Source of the DNA: Erpobdella octoculata
Lineage: Eukaryota > Annelida > Clitellata > Hirudinida > Erpobdellidae
Length of the DNA: 64,000 bases
Reading direction: 5' to 3'
Assembly: GCA_963978895.1 (NCBI GenBank)
Contig: OZ022241.1
Location: 2,540,996-2,604,995, forward strand
In this document: piece by piece, positions 21,537 to 34,575 of the stretch
Layout of the letters: each line of letters starts with the position of its first letter
How positions within the stretch are numbered: the stretch's first letter is position 1
Program-made: the position numbers and the translations under genes
The notes under the pieces: generated by a model
Database searches by the model: none
What the model was told of the DNA's origin: nothing
Seen by the model: only the letters and a program-made list of their open reading frames with translations

Positions 21537-22148
21537 ATTTAATCAATAGGATAGTTGAAACCTAAATTAACTCAATTTAGTGGACGATAAGCAGGCCTCA
21601 ACCACGATTTCCGTTAAGATATGTTTACATGGATAACTATTAAATAATTATTTTGTACAGTTTTTTTAATTTAAAAAATTTTTGTGAATTATTGTAAATA
21701 ATTTTATTTAATTTTTTTGTAAAAAAACAAAAATAAAATATGTAATTCAAAATCAAGCGCTTCGAGCGTCATCTAACACTTCCGAAGGATCAAAATAATA
21801 TAAGCGTTTTAGAAAAAGCGATTTTTTCTTGTTGGAGTTATGATCGAGGAGTTAATTTGTTTGTTATTATTTTAAAAATTATGTTATTACGTTCCGTTTG
21901 AAGCTGCACTCTTCACGGCTGTCGACAGGTCTTGCACTTGCAGCCTTTTGTCTTCTTGCCTTCATATTTAATTTAACATCTGAGAACTGGATATGTTTTT
22001 GCAATTGCAAGTCTGGGATTAAAATGCATAATGTTTTTGCAAGCTTCTGATTTGATTTTAGAATTAGACGATTTTACCGATGCTGGAGTTTAGCTCTGAT
22101 TTTTTTCTGCATATTATAATTATTATATTACATTTCGTAATCGTACAG
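21537..22148. other. Divergent LLPH/BRPF upstream region
   Basis: Head-to-head interval. The C2H2-like exon that precedes the conserved region in other BRPF proteins was looked for and not found. The region may hold a bidirectional promoter; no motif is clear. Confidence 0.4.
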
Positions 22149-22182
22149 CTACTTGGACTTGCATAAAGGTAAAGTTTTGAGC

Positions 22183-25100
22183 ATGGTGATACTCGTGTCT
22201 GCTGGCACACGCAAACGGGATCGTCGTCGAAAAAGCAAGCTCAAGAGATGGAGCAGACAGCGACGTTTTCCATTGATCAGAAAAGAATTTACGATTCTAC
22301 CTACTCGTAAGACCCTCACTTATGCAGAAGCACAGAAGTTTGTCGATGTCCTCAGCGATGGTCAGATTCATCGGCTTAATATCTCCGATGCAATCGACGT
22401 CGAAAGCTCTCGGGAGGTCATCGAAGCGATTGAGGCTGAGCAGCCAGATGATCATCCAAAAGTGAGTGACAGCTAACATATCAAAGCATTTTATTATAAT
22501 TTTGTTATATTAATTATTATTATTATTATTAAAAATGGGTAATCATATACTTTGATGGGTTTGGCGTACAGTGGTCCCATTACGAACCTACGGTAGTCCC
22601 GTTACGAACCTCCAGTAGTCCCGTTACGAACCTTTCGCTAACCCTCTCAACCTGTCAAATTAAATGATTGTTATTGGGATATGAAATAAACTTGTAGCTG
22701 AATGTATTTGCAGTAGTCTCCTATTCTAGCATCCTTGGTTATATTATAATTATAATAATATTTTGAATTAGTTAATTTAGGCATGCCCCTCTATTTCTCC
22801 TAAAAAAGATGGGGTTAGGGAATGGTTTGTAACGTGGCTACTGTTTGTATTTCTGAAATATTCAGCTGTCGGGGAAATGTTAATTCTTATCGAAATTTGG
22901 ATCAGGTTGCTGTTATATATTATTGCTGTATTTGTAAGGAATTTAAGATAGAAATTATTATTTTTTTTATCATTCTGCAGGCTGATGATCTTGAAATTAA
23001 TAAATCTGTGTCTGCAACTCCAAGTCAAGTTTGCGATGCCCAAACTCATGTACCTGATTCGAGCCAAAAGCGAGCGGCATCATTCAAGTTGACTCCTGCT
23101 TATTTGAGATGTTTTGAGACGACCCCAGAGGAGTTGGATGCGGAAATTGAATACGACGTTGATGAAGAGGTGGTTATTTTCAGAGAATGTTTTATGGATT
23201 CTTACATAGATTAATCTTTAATAATATAAAATAATTGCTAAAAGATTTGACTAAAAATCGTTTTTTTTTTCAGGACATAGCATGGCTGAAACTTTTAAAT
23301 GATAATCGTAAGGCAAACAAATTGGTACCTGTGGCGCTAGACAGTTTGGAATTTGTATTGGATAGACTCGAAAAAGAGGCCCACTCCCTCACGACGTCTT
23401 GCCCCGCCCCGACCGCAGACGGTGCCGCGGCCGAGAAGCAAGCCGCCTGCAACACCTCCGAGATTGCGGAGATAAAAGTTTGCAGCGTGTGTCGAGAAAG
23501 TTGGGCGTGTGCCACGAATGGAATCCTCGTCTGTGATTCGTGCGGCCTGTCTGTGCACCAAGATTGCTACGGAGTGCCATACTTTCCCGAAGGTTTTTTT
23601 CTTCTTGAGAGTTTTCAGTTGAAAATTTGATTGATAACCTCACGTTCATGTCATTAATGATGATCTAAACAATCCGAATTCATCATTTCTATGATTATAT
23701 TTAAAATAAATCAAAGTTTTTGGTTCGGATCATTGTTTTTTCTTTTCCGTAGAGTTGATATTGCTCGTGGAATTACTAGAATCTTGATTCTGAAGTTTTA
23801 ATTTGGGATGTGTTTTATGTGGTCTAAATTATAAATGCTTATTACTTTCTCTCCTGATGATTTATCTTCTATATTATTTGTTGCAATAATTTACAAGTGA
23901 AATTTGCAGCAATTCATGTTATATCGTTCATGTAGTACGTTTTATAGTCTTTTCTTGGTTCTTGGAGTCATGCTGACTTTAAAAAATTTCATTTCCTAAT
24001 ATGATTACTTTCCAAAGTTTAATAGGTTAATCTGAGAATTATATTTGAGATGTTATAATAAAATTGTTTCCAAGACGTATTAACTTGCAATATCTTATTT
24101 GGTTGCAAGATAATAAAACCTTTAAAATTTCAAATTAATAGGCCAGTGGCTGTGCAAAAAGTGCTTGAAATCTCCTAATTCTCCAGTCAAGTGCTGTCTA
24201 TGCCCGTGCTCGTGTAAGGGCAAGACAGGACCAGGTGCCATGAAGCAGACCAATGATGGCAGATGGGTTCACATCCTTTGTGCTCTCTTCATTCCTGAAG
24301 TTCGCTTTTTTACTTTTTATAAAAAAAAAATTTATTTAGTAAAATTTTGATCTTAAGAATCTTCTATTATCTTCATTTTGTCTTGTTTTAGTTTGTTGTG
24401 GAGTTGTTTTCTCTGTGTTTTTTTTATTATGAGGCGATATTTAGGCAACAATCTAATGAAGTGGGTTTTATGCAAAGATCTGTTTTTTATGTTAATTTAT
24501 TCAAACTACTTACGCAGTTGCTTTGATGCTGTTTCAAAAATTTGTAAATATAAACTAAATGCACAAGAAAATTACATTTGTAGGTCTCTTTTGGCAGCAA
24601 CGTATACCTGGAGCCGGTAGAACGAGTGGAAAAAGTACCCAGGTGGCGTTCCGAGCTCAAATGCAGAGGTTGTAACAAAGTCGGCCGAGGGGCTTGTCTC
24701 GGGTGTCAGGCCCCGGGCTGTCCGCACTCTTACCACGCCCTCTGTGCGGTCAATAAAGGCTGCTATCTCAAACTGGTCGCTTCTTCTTCGACCCTCTCCG
24801 ACGTCGACTCGTCAAAGACTCTCTCTTCAAAGAGAACCGGGGACAGAAGGACAAGAATCTTTTATTGCCCGAAGCATTTCCACTTGTCGATCGCTGGTTC
24901 TGATCCGAACGTTACAGAGGCGCCAAAAAACAATGACGACAGTCTGGCGAATGAAGATGATAGTAGTAGGCTCCTCAAGAAAGACGAAACGTTCTGTTCC
25001 GATCAGGAGTTATCCTTGAACAACTCTCCGGGTAAGCAGCCTCGAAAGAAGCCCGGCAGAAAACCGAAAAAAGGCGACCATTCGATGACGTCTCCAGGTT

Positions 25101-28100
25101 CTTGTATCGAAAAAGGGACGCCCCGGGCCGATGGTCGGCTCATGCATCTCGCTTGGCCTGTTGCCATTCCCAATCTTTCGCAACAGAGGTAAATTTTTTC
25201 AATTGAATCTTCTTGTGTTTATATTTATTAGCTGTGTCTGCGAAAGTGACTGTCAAGTCAAGTCAAGTCATCTTTGAGTGTTTCAGTTGAGTACGTACTG
25301 TACAGATAATTTATTAAAAACGAGATATCCGTCGTGATCAAATTTTTTATTAGTAAAATCACAAAAATAATTTCATTCGTTATTTATTTCATCTATTATT
25401 TCAGTTGTTACGACGCGATTCAATTTTTTTTCCCTACAATCCAGTTTGACGAACATATCAAACCACCTGACGGTGAGAGACAGGCAGCAGTTGATGATGA
25501 GGATTCACAGGTATTGGCTACTGAAGAGGCATTCTAGAAGGGGCTTGCCGCTGATACAGAGACTTCAGCAAGTCCTTTTCATACACAACATTCGTAAGGT
25601 GAGGAGTTTGTGTATGAAGTCTCGTTTGGTAGCTTTTTGGTCGACCCTGTCTGTCTAATACAATAAATATGCTGTGATGATTATTGAAATATAAATACAA
25701 TATGCTGTGATGATTATTGAAATATTAATACAATATCTGGTGATGATTATTGAAATATTAATACAATATCTGGTGATGATTATTGAAATATTAATACAAT
25801 ATCTGGTGATGATTATTGAAATATTAATACAATATCTGGTGATGATTATTGAAATATTAATACAATATCTGGTGATGATTATTGAAATATTAATACAATA
25901 TCTGGTGATGATTATTGAAATATTAATACAATATGCTGTGATGATTATTGAAATATTAATACAATATCTGGTGATAATTATTGAAATATTAATACAATAT
26001 GCTGTGATGATTATTGAAATATTAATACAATATCTGGTGATGATTATTGAAATATTAATACAATATCTGGTGATGATTATTGAAATATTAATACAACATC
26101 TGGTGATGATTATTGAAATATTAATACAACATCTGGTGATGATTAATACAACATGCTTTGATGTCTGTTTTGGATCACTCATTACCTCTCGCCTATTTTC
26201 CAACAGGATCACTTTTTTAGTGGTCACTCAGTCATATGCAAGCTTGCATGCTTTCTCTTTTCATTTATTTATTTACTTATTTATTTATCTGCTCACCTGC
26301 TTATTAGCTTACTTATTTTTTATTTATTAAGTTATATTTATTAAGTTATATTTTTTTATTTATTAAGCAATATTTTTTATTTATTAAGTTATATTTTTTT
26401 ATTTATTAAGCAATATTTTTTATTTATTAAGTTATATTTTTTTATTTATTAAGCAATATTTTTTATTTATTAAGTTATATTTTTTTATTTATTAAGCAAT
26501 ATTTTTTATTTATTAAGTTATATTTTTTTATTTATTAAGCAATATTTTTTATTTATTAAGTTATATTTTTTTATTTATTAAGCAATATTTTTTATTTATT
26601 AAGTTATATTTATTCATTTGTTATGTAATGTTTTTTTATTTATTAAGTTATATTTATTCATTTGTTATGTAATGTTTTTTTATTTATTAAGTTATATTTA
26701 TTCATTTGTTATGTAATGTTTGTTTTATTTATTAAGTTATATTTATTCATTTGTTATGTAATGTTTTTTTTATTTATTAAGTTATATTTTTTTAAAGTTT
26801 CAATCGACATTCTCTTCGTCGCCATCTCTTGACGAGAACGGTTTGAAGTGCTTGAAGAAACTGAGGCAGGACTACGAGAAAGTTCGTCTGCTACTCGAGT
26901 TGATCAGGAAGAGAGAGAAACTGAAAGTCGAACTGGTTTGTAGTTGTAGTTGTTGTTGCGTTGTTGTTGTTGTGCTAACCGGTGATCGTTGCCGTTAGTT
27001 GTTGTTTATTTAAAAAACCTCGATGTTGCCGTAGAACTTGTAATACCCGACAATAAAATCAGTCGATTGTAAAATTCCGCGCTGAACTGCTTTCGAGAGT
27101 TTGTTGATTTGTCAATGTTTATTTAGTTGAAGCTGAGAGAAGCCGCGATGGAGCTGCAGCTTCAGCCGTTCTGCATGCTCTTGAGGCACACGTTGGATCA
27201 GCTGCAGTTCAAGGATGCTGTCGGATTGTTTGCTTACCCGGTTACAGAGGAGGAGGTAGGTTACATGTTAACGTCTTCTGACAACGTTATTGTCTTGCTT
27301 CAATGTCGTTCAATAATCTCAGTGGCCTTGAGGCCCATTAACATGGACTTAAGCCACCTTAAATATTGTCTAACATTCATTCATTCATTCATTCATCTTG
27401 TGTCGTAATATTTTGCAGATTATGGTGGTTATGTCTTTAGCGTATAATTGATTGTTATAGTCATAATTATTTACCGCCTCATCTATGGTAATTGGTTGAA
27501 ACTTCTGTTTATTGTATAAAGTCTTCATTACATATCTTATGTTTGTTTATCAATAAAAATAAATACATCTTTGATACATTAATACAATTATTAGTTATTA
27601 TTACATTTATTTACAAATTGATTTATAATACAATCCATTAACTTGCATTACATTACATTTATTTACAATGAAATACATTAATTTACAATACAATACATTG
27701 ATTTATAACACAATCAACCCATTGACTTACTACAATAAAAAAATTTATTTACTATACAATACATTGATTTACAATACAATACATTTAATTAACAGTGTAA
27801 TACAGTGATTCGAAATACGCAAAATTCTAGGCTCCCGGCTACCACGGCGTCATAGAACGTCCGATGGATTATTCCACGATGAGATCGAAGGTCGACGAAC
27901 ACGTTTACAAGTCGATCGACGAATTCGAAGACGATTTCAACCTGATCATCGACAACTGCATCAAGTTCAACGGAACGGAGTCTCCTCTTTACAAGATCGC
28001 CATCAAGCACAAGAAACAGGTTAGCGTTCTAATCTCCCTTTAGCAAGGAGTTCACTCGCATTGCTAAAGGGGTAGGCGCCTATAAATGGCTGCCTTTGTA

Positions 28101-31100
28101 AAGACCCTTTCTCGCCTTTGAGCAAGACTTGTCTTGGAAAAGGCGTGCTGAATCTCAGTAGAAAAAAAAACATATGAGATATTGGTTAATTGATAGTGGC
28201 ATATTGCAATTAAGCAAAATCATTTATAATCACTTCAGACTTTGTGTTTATTATTTGTCTGGTGTAAAGGACGATAAACCGTAATATAAAATTTTTCTTC
28301 ACCTTTGCCATCCCCGTTTAAAAAACATGTTTTTATACATTTATTCACCGCAGTGTTCCATAAAAAATTGTTTTTTATACATTTATCCACCGCAGTGTTC
28401 CATAATTCTCGAATCGGCACGTCGGATGTGCGACCGAGCAGATTATTGTCTCGACACGGGGATCCACAACGACAACAACAACAACAACGACGAGACCGTT
28501 GTTATGGAGACGTCAACCGTCACTCCAGGTGTCATCCTATCTTGCAGGAGTGCTTTGACTGCTTCCGCTTTTATCTCAGGTTTGCTGTGTTAATTTTCTT
28601 TTTTTTATTGTATTTTATTTGATTGAGTTTTAAATCCGTAAATCGATTGATTGGTAATTCTGATATAATTTGTCTTATTCGTAAATCGCTATAATGTAAT
28701 TGATTGACTGATATTGTCGTATATCATTTAAACTATCAGTCAAATATTTATGGATTTGTCTTATTTATAATCATTCCAGACTCCTTACAGTTTATTTTTT
28801 CTTGAATCTTCCAACAGGAAAAGCCGGCAGGGCTGGAGATGTGATTCCTTCAGAAAAGAGCGAAGGGGTTGAGGTTCCCGGAGAAGACGAAATGACGGAC
28901 GAAGTCGCTGCTTTGAAGTCGAGATTGGAGCAGCTGCACAAGAGACTGGATGTGCTCCACGTCGTACGAACGAGTTAGTTTTTTTCGTTGTTGTTTCATT
29001 TATTATTATTATGAGAATTTAAATTTTATTTTTAATTTAGTTTAATTTAATGTTAGTTTTCTGTTTTAAGGAGGACACTATTTGTTGTTTTGGTTATCAG
29101 TTTAGTTTTTAAATCAAATTGTCAGTGTCGTAACGGTGTTTTATTGCACTATCTCGTTTGTCGGGTCATCTTAATGCTTTCTACCTGAGACGATCCTATA
29201 ATTTAACCCTATAATTTATATCTCTATTGTCGAGTCATCGTAATATTTAATACCTGAGTCGATCCTGTAAGTTAATCCCCCGTATCAAGTTTACGACTTC
29301 CCACTTGGGCTACCTGTTAACAAATTAGTATAAAACTGTCATGTTATTAAAAGTTTTAAGAACTGATGGTTCTCGCATGACTCCCAAGACTTTCCTCTTT
29401 TTATCTGTTGATATTTCTTGGGCGGTCGTGGTCTACGACGTCCTTGAATTTCGGCACTTTATTAGCGTGTGAATTATTTTTTAATGCTTCTTCGCTGTGT
29501 CGAATGTGAGAATCATTTTAACGCTATATTTATTTATTATCTTTCTAAATAACAGACAGGGTGTTCTATGAAGTCAAACAAGTCAGAAAAGATATAGCCA
29601 TCACGAAGAGAAGATTGACGGTCCTAATGCATCAGAGGACCAATCAAACATCTCTATTATCCAGTGGCTCCACCCCTATTAATGGTATCCGCAATTGATA
29701 TGCAACTGTTTTCTATTTTTTGTAAATGTGATCAGTACATAAATGTAGCCAATGCATAAGTGTAACTAGTACCTAATTGGATCAGTACATTTATGTTGTC
29801 AATGCATAAGTGTAACTGGTACCCAAATGTGATCAGTACATTTATGTAATCAATGCCTAAATATATTTAGCACATAAATGTAATTATTTCAGTTGCTGAT
29901 GTCGAGTCTTGCGAAAAACCAAATCATAGAACTTCAACACCGAAATTTCCGCTGAAGAGGAACGTTTATCGATCGCTGGCTGGAGCCTTTGCTGGTGAGA
30001 ATTCTGTAGATGACATGATTTTTTTTTTTTATTAAATTTACACTTAATATCCGTGGTTTGATTGGTTAGTCGATCAGAATGATACACTTAATATTCATGG
30101 TTTGATTGGTTAGTCGATCAGAATGATACACTTAATATTCATGGTTTGATTGGTTAGTCGATCAGAACTTGTTGATAATATAATAATAATAATGATTATT
30201 AATATCGATATTATAATACAGTCGGTGATGATGATGAGTTGCGTCAGTTTTTCATTATTTTTTTATTTTTTTGGTCTGCCAGCGGGAGCACCGTCGACGA
30301 TCCCCGTAGATAAATCTGCAGAAATTGAAGACGAGTCATCTCCGTTGAAACGCCCGTGCACTTCGGAAGCAGCGGAAGCGGCCTCCCTGCTCTCCTCTTC
30401 CTCTCTATCGTCCACCACGATCGTACACTCCGGATTCCCGCTTGTTCCGCCCGTAAAAAAATTGCCCGGCAGGCCGCGCGGCACGACCCGCCGGCACGCT
30501 CTCCACGGCAAGGTGACCGGCGGCACTCTGTATTCGTTGCGTCGTCTGTCCAGTCAGAGGAAAAATGGCATCGAATCGCCCGGAGAAACGGTCGCTTCGT
30601 CCGACATTTTGGGCTTCTCGGAGGCTTTTTCGCCGATCTTGCTGGCAAGGACCGTCATAAAAGATCAAACACTACTTTGCAGTCCTAAAGTAGACAGTTT
30701 ATTGGGTGGGTCGTCCCCGATGGCAGATGAGAACCGAGAACCAGTCGTCGTGAAGGAAGATCAGGCAGCAGCACTCAAGCAGTTTGGTAACGGTTTGTGT
30801 CAGATGAATCTGCGAAGTAGTAGTCCTAACAGATTGCTGGAAGAGGCTGTCCGGAGTGTTGAAACTGGGAGGCGGAAGAATTTGAGAAAGCCCCTGCCGA
30901 TGAATCGGCAACTCGCCGGTTTGATTCCTTCTAAGGAAAACCATCAAGAAGTAACAGCTGCTGATCAGAAGGATTCTCAGCCTCTATTCAGTGCCCAGAA
31001 TGTTCCAAAGAGAATCATCAAGGGTTGTAGAAAAATTTACAGCAAGGTCAAAGTCAGAGAACCACCCACGAGTGTCAAACGCTGCGACGGCGCAGCTGCG

Positions 31101-32902
31101 GATGGCGTCGGCGAGAAAAACGTCACCAGGCGACAGACCAGGTCTGCCTCTACTCGCCAGGTCCTGGTGCTGGAGAAGCCGGTTTCGATCTCGTCTGCAG
31201 CGAGTTCCATCGCCGACGACAACAAGCTAATCAAGTCTGCTTTCATAGAAAAGGCGGCGGACATGTCGCTCAAGTCCGAGAAGATGCTGCTGTGTTCGCC
31301 CGTGGTGCTCGTGAAGAAGGCTGTAGCTTCGAAGACGTCGCCGAACAAGTCCGAGGAGCACGATTCTTCCTACGAGTCGTCTTACAGTCTCGATTCGAAC
31401 GAAGCGGCGTCCTCTTCGGGGGTGAAACTGTCGGCGGAAGTTGAAAGTCTGCCTTCCCGCCAGACTCTGAACGATAGCTCTTTACTGCTGGACGCCCGAG
31501 AAAGTGTTTCGTCTCTTGTCAGCCAGCCTGGTCTCGATTGCACGGAAATCTCGTTCGGTTAGGAATGATAATTTATAAAATTATAATAATAATTTATTAA
31601 AAGTATTAAAATAATAATAATAAAATAATATTATAATAATAAAATAATACTATAATAATAAAATAATATTATAATAACAAAATAATATTATTATATTTTT
31701 ACTAATTACTGGCATATGTAAAACAATGAAATTCAATTTTTCTCAGACATTGAGAACAAAGCAGCAAGTAAAAGTGAGAAAACAAGTCGATCGAGTAGCA
31801 TCTGCTCCAAAGACGCCGAGGACCTCCTCACTCCACTCCAACAGGGTGATATTGTCTGGGCGAAGACCAAGGGATATCCATGGTACCCTGCTTTGGTGAG
31901 GGATGTCATTGGAACTAATCGATTATAGACCAGATAGTTGTTTGTACATCAGTCAGTATTTAATCGTTAAATATATCTAATTAGGATTCTAAGATCGTGC
32001 TAGGGTGGCTGAGTTAGTTAAGCATAAGATTGATTGAATGAGTAATTGAAGATAATAATGAATATTCATTTTATTTACAAGGTCATTACGACGGATAGTT
32101 TTTCACCTACGAACGACACTGCTGAGTTCTTTCAAAACCTCGTGCCGCCGGAGGCCGTCGTCTCTCTGAGGTCGAAGTTCGTCCAACCGGTATTTCTCAT
32201 CAGGTTTTTCGACAAAAGGAGAAATTGGTGAGTTGCAACCTGATAATAATAAAATAAACTATTTAGAATTTCGTGTAAAGCAGCATAGTCTTTCTAGCAT
32301 GTTTTTACCTTTGATTTCCCTATGTAATGAGTTTTTCCCGCAGGCAATGGCTGCCCAGAAACAAGTTGGACCTCCTGCGCGGAGACTTCAAACTGGACAA
32401 AGAGAAAATTAATTCCGTCAAACAGTCGAACTTCCGGAAAGACATCAAACGAGCCTACGATGCCGCCACCCACCACCTGCGAAAATCCACCTCCGCCGGC
32501 CTCCGGCAGGACGGCACCGCCGAGAAGAAACGAGGTCGATCCCCGCCGGACGACGGATCTTCCCGGGACGCCGGGCAGGACGTTGATCCGAAGTCTAAAA
32601 CGAACAGAAACCAAGAAGGAGGTGACGGTGTTTCCGATCGACCCGAGGGAGATTTGCCCGATTTTCTTCCGGACGCCCCGCCGAATTGCGTCTCGTATGA
32701 AACCACGAGCGAAGGAAAACTGTCGGGTCCCGTGCTGCTCGCCGAGGATTCCGTCTTGCCGGCTCAGCAGCAGCAGCTCCTTTTGAACTGCTCGCAGCAG
32801 TTTCTGACCAGTTCATTCCAGCTCGAGAAGCAGCACATGGCACCGAATAACATCCAGCTGACTCTTTCGCAGCAGCCGGAGATGCTCTCCTGCTCATTGT
32901 AA
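22183..32902 (+). CDS. BRPF1: BRPF family scaffold of MOZ/MORF (or HBO1) acetyltransferase complexes
   Basis: Chromatin reader that bridges a MYST acetyltransferase to nucleosomes. Exons: 22183(or 22149)-22461, 22981-23169, 23274-23592, 24142-24299, 24584-25188, 25445-25598, 26798-26935, 27127-27255, 27831-28019, 28396-28579 (a donor at 28528 also keeps phase), 28818-28973, 29556-29684, 29893-29994, 30283-31557, 31747-31895, 32082-32227, 32344-32902; about 1,620 aa against about 1,210 in human BRPF1. Order: EPC-like block ([32 protein letters not shown]), PHD1 (CSVC...CDSC...HQDCYGVPY), zinc knuckle, PHD2 (CRGCNK...HALCA...YCPKH), [25 protein letters not shown], bromodomain ([16 protein letters not shown] with the acetyl-lysine Asn), AT-hook-like LPGRPRG, PWWP ([30 protein letters not shown]). 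Which BRPF paralog it represents is unresolved; the symbol marks the family. The start codon is uncertain, since an acceptor at 22148 continues in frame. Confidence 0.93.
22535..22680. repeat. Dispersed repeat with GTAATCAT ends, copy 2
   Basis: Related to 18590-18705. The motif GTAGTCCCGTTACGAACCT is locally repeated three times here, once in copy 1. It lies in BRPF intron 1. Confidence 0.65.
25665..26160. repeat. 33-bp minisatellite in BRPF intron 6
   Basis: About 15 units; each holds TGATGATTATTGAAATATTA followed by ATACAATATCTGG, total 33 bp. Because 33 is a multiple of three, both strands stay open (190-207 codons), but the frames are repeat artefacts with no splice support. Confidence 0.95.
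26325..26795. repeat. About 43-bp AT-rich tandem repeat, BRPF intron 6
   Basis: Alternating TTTATTAAGTTATATTTT and TTTATTAAGCAATATTTT half-units, changing to a variant with TTCATTTGTTATGTAATG after 26600. It runs up to the acceptor of the next exon at 26797, so that exon has a repeat-derived polypyrimidine tract. Confidence 0.9.
27420..27825. repeat. Low-complexity ACAATACATT-type intron sequence
   Basis: Irregular repetition of ATTTATTTACAATACAATAC within BRPF intron 8. No other signal seen. Confidence 0.6.
28035..28150. mobile_element. SINE-like fragment, BRPF intron 9
   Basis: Contains GGTAGGCGCCTATAAATGG, closely matched by GGTAGGCGTTTATAAATGG near 55374. It is GC-richer than its surroundings, with internal inverted CCTTTAGCAA/TTGCTAAAGG. 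It looks like one of two diverged copies of a short interspersed element. Confidence 0.5.
28312..28400. repeat. 42-bp duplication carrying the exon 10 acceptor of BRPF
   Basis: TTATACATTTATTCACCGCAG followed by TGTTCCATAA occurs twice, 42 bp apart. The second copy is the acceptor in frame with the coding exon at 28396; the first is a decoy. Confidence 0.8.
29700..29890. repeat. About 60-bp tandem repeat, BRPF intron 12
   Basis: About three units with GATCAGTACATTTATGT, CAATGCATAAGTGTAACT and GGTACC-like blocks. Confidence 0.75.
30040..30165. repeat. 44-bp tandem repeat, BRPF intron 13
   Basis: GGTTTGATTGGTTAGTCGAT, with CAGAATGATACACTTAATAT between, is repeated about 2.7 times with a 44-bp period (GATCAG at 30072, 30116, 30160). 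Confidence 0.85.
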
Positions 32903-34250
32903 ATTTTATTTCGTGTTTCGGGCGTTCGCCCCCCCCCCCCTAATTTTCTTGTACCCAGATGACGGATCCTTCGTTTCTATAGTGACCGTATCTTCGATCT
33001 CGTCACGAATCGATGTCGCTTATTTTTTTTTTTTTTTTAAACTGCTTACAATACGGCGACGAAGATGACAATGTTGCTACGACTGGTGTTTCGAATAGAA
33101 TTGAAATTTAATCAGTTATTATTCTAATATGATTATGTTCATTGAACGGTGGTGATGATGATGATTCTCTGTACAGTAGTGTCCAAGCTAGTTAGCAGTC
33201 AATTAACTGAACGTTGTTGCGCGTGCCCTGGTTCATATTATAATTAGATCAAAGTTCGTAGGTTAATTTTTCATTAGCACAGCATTTTTGGCATTATGAA
33301 TTGGCTTACGAGTAGTTTGAATCTTTAATTAATTTTTTTTTTTGTTAAGAAGGCAGCTTAATTCTAAAGATTTTACTTTTAAGTAACATGATGCAGTCAT
33401 TTTTTTTAATCCTCGTTGTTGTGTAGTCGTCATCATCGTCATCATCACCACAACTGTGGGGACAGTGGCAAGAAATTTAATGTACTTCGCACAAATACGT
33501 CTCATAGGATTATCTCGTAGTAGGTTATAACGTTAGAATCCGATCACATTTTCTCTCTATCTTTTATTTTAAACTGGTTCAGAAGGACTGTATTGGAGAA
33601 CTGAAGTGTTGTAAGATTTCGTTTCGAAATGGTTGATGAAGTTGTAAAATTGTTTTTTGATTTCTTCTTAGCTGGATCGGCACGTTTTGTTTCATTGTTG
33701 TTTTTTTTGAATGTTTCATACTTGATGTACGTGTGACATGTGAGGTACATGCATATTCACTTCCAACGGGCTTGATTATAGTTGTTAGTAGCTTGCTATT
33801 TGTTTTCAGTATCTTCTTTGTACTTAGTTGTAGAAGGTGTCAGTTCAGTTTAGTACCGTGGTGTGTGTGTCTGTACAGTTTATTTGTACTATATTGTTAA
33901 TCATTATCAGGAAGATACAGGAGTTTTAAAATCAGTGGCTGAAGTTTTTAGTTTATTTATGACCTCGCCCCAGTCTTGTGAGAGAGTAGAAACTTTATGT
34001 AGAGTAAAAATGTATGTGCTTGTGTGTGTGTTTGTGTGCGTGTTTGTGTGCGTGTGTGAGTGCGTATACCTACTGGTCAGATTTCGTTATCGTTTTGTTT
34101 GCTTGCTTGTTCGTTTTGTGAACTGAAATTTTTGCCTAAATGTGAAATCTTCATTTTAAAGGGTTTCTTTTATTTTCTTTTTATTTTATTTAATTTTTTA
34201 TCGGTCGTCAATTCTGCCGCGGCTTCGTTTGGTGAGGAATAAATTTAGAT
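32903..34250 (+). other. BRPF 3' untranslated region and downstream
   Basis: Follows the stop codon at 32900-32902. It includes homopolymer C and T runs, a CATCAT-rich stretch at 33425-33450, a GT-rich tract at 34020-34060, and AATAAA at 34238-34243, the best candidate poly(A) signal. Confidence 0.5.
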
Positions 34251-34306
34251 TTGAGATTGTGACCATACTTTCTGTGTCCGTTCGATTTTTGTTTCCTCTT
34301 TTGAAA

Positions 34307-34575
34307 CGCAAGATTTTCAAGACACTACATTATTTCTGGCAGCTGCCTGTACCAATGGAGGGTTCTAATCTTAAAATTTGTTTGACTGTCTGAAGTTAAC
34401 TTATTATTATGAATTGCTTTGTTTTTTAATTTTGTGGTTACAATTTTGCTTTTTTTTTCTTCAAAATAACGATTTATGTTTGATGGTTTGACAAGATGGT
34501 TTAAAAAGTCAGGGGGCAGTTCCAGAAAAAATTCATGGGATTCAGAGGTAGTGGTCCAAGGTGAATAAGCCATAA
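34307..34575. repeat. Dispersed repeat A, copy 1
   Basis: Contains CTGGCAGCTGCCTGTACCAA, GTCTGAAGTTAACTTATTAT and TTCCAGAAAAAATTCATGGG. The same order occurs at 51190-51420, so this is a dispersed element of about 250 bp of unknown class. Confidence 0.85.

Noticed and set aside
22777..23067. 96-aa minus frame in BRPF
   Set aside because: Overlaps the conserved BRPF exon 22981-23169 in antisense; no independent support.
25655..26330. 190- and 207-aa repeat proteins on both strands
   Set aside because: The 33-bp period keeps both strands open; the array lies in a BRPF intron and the flanking exons splice in phase across it.
30244..30688. Frames of 87-134 aa on the minus strand and +2 frame
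   Set aside because: Shadows of the large BRPF linker exon in GC-richer sequence.
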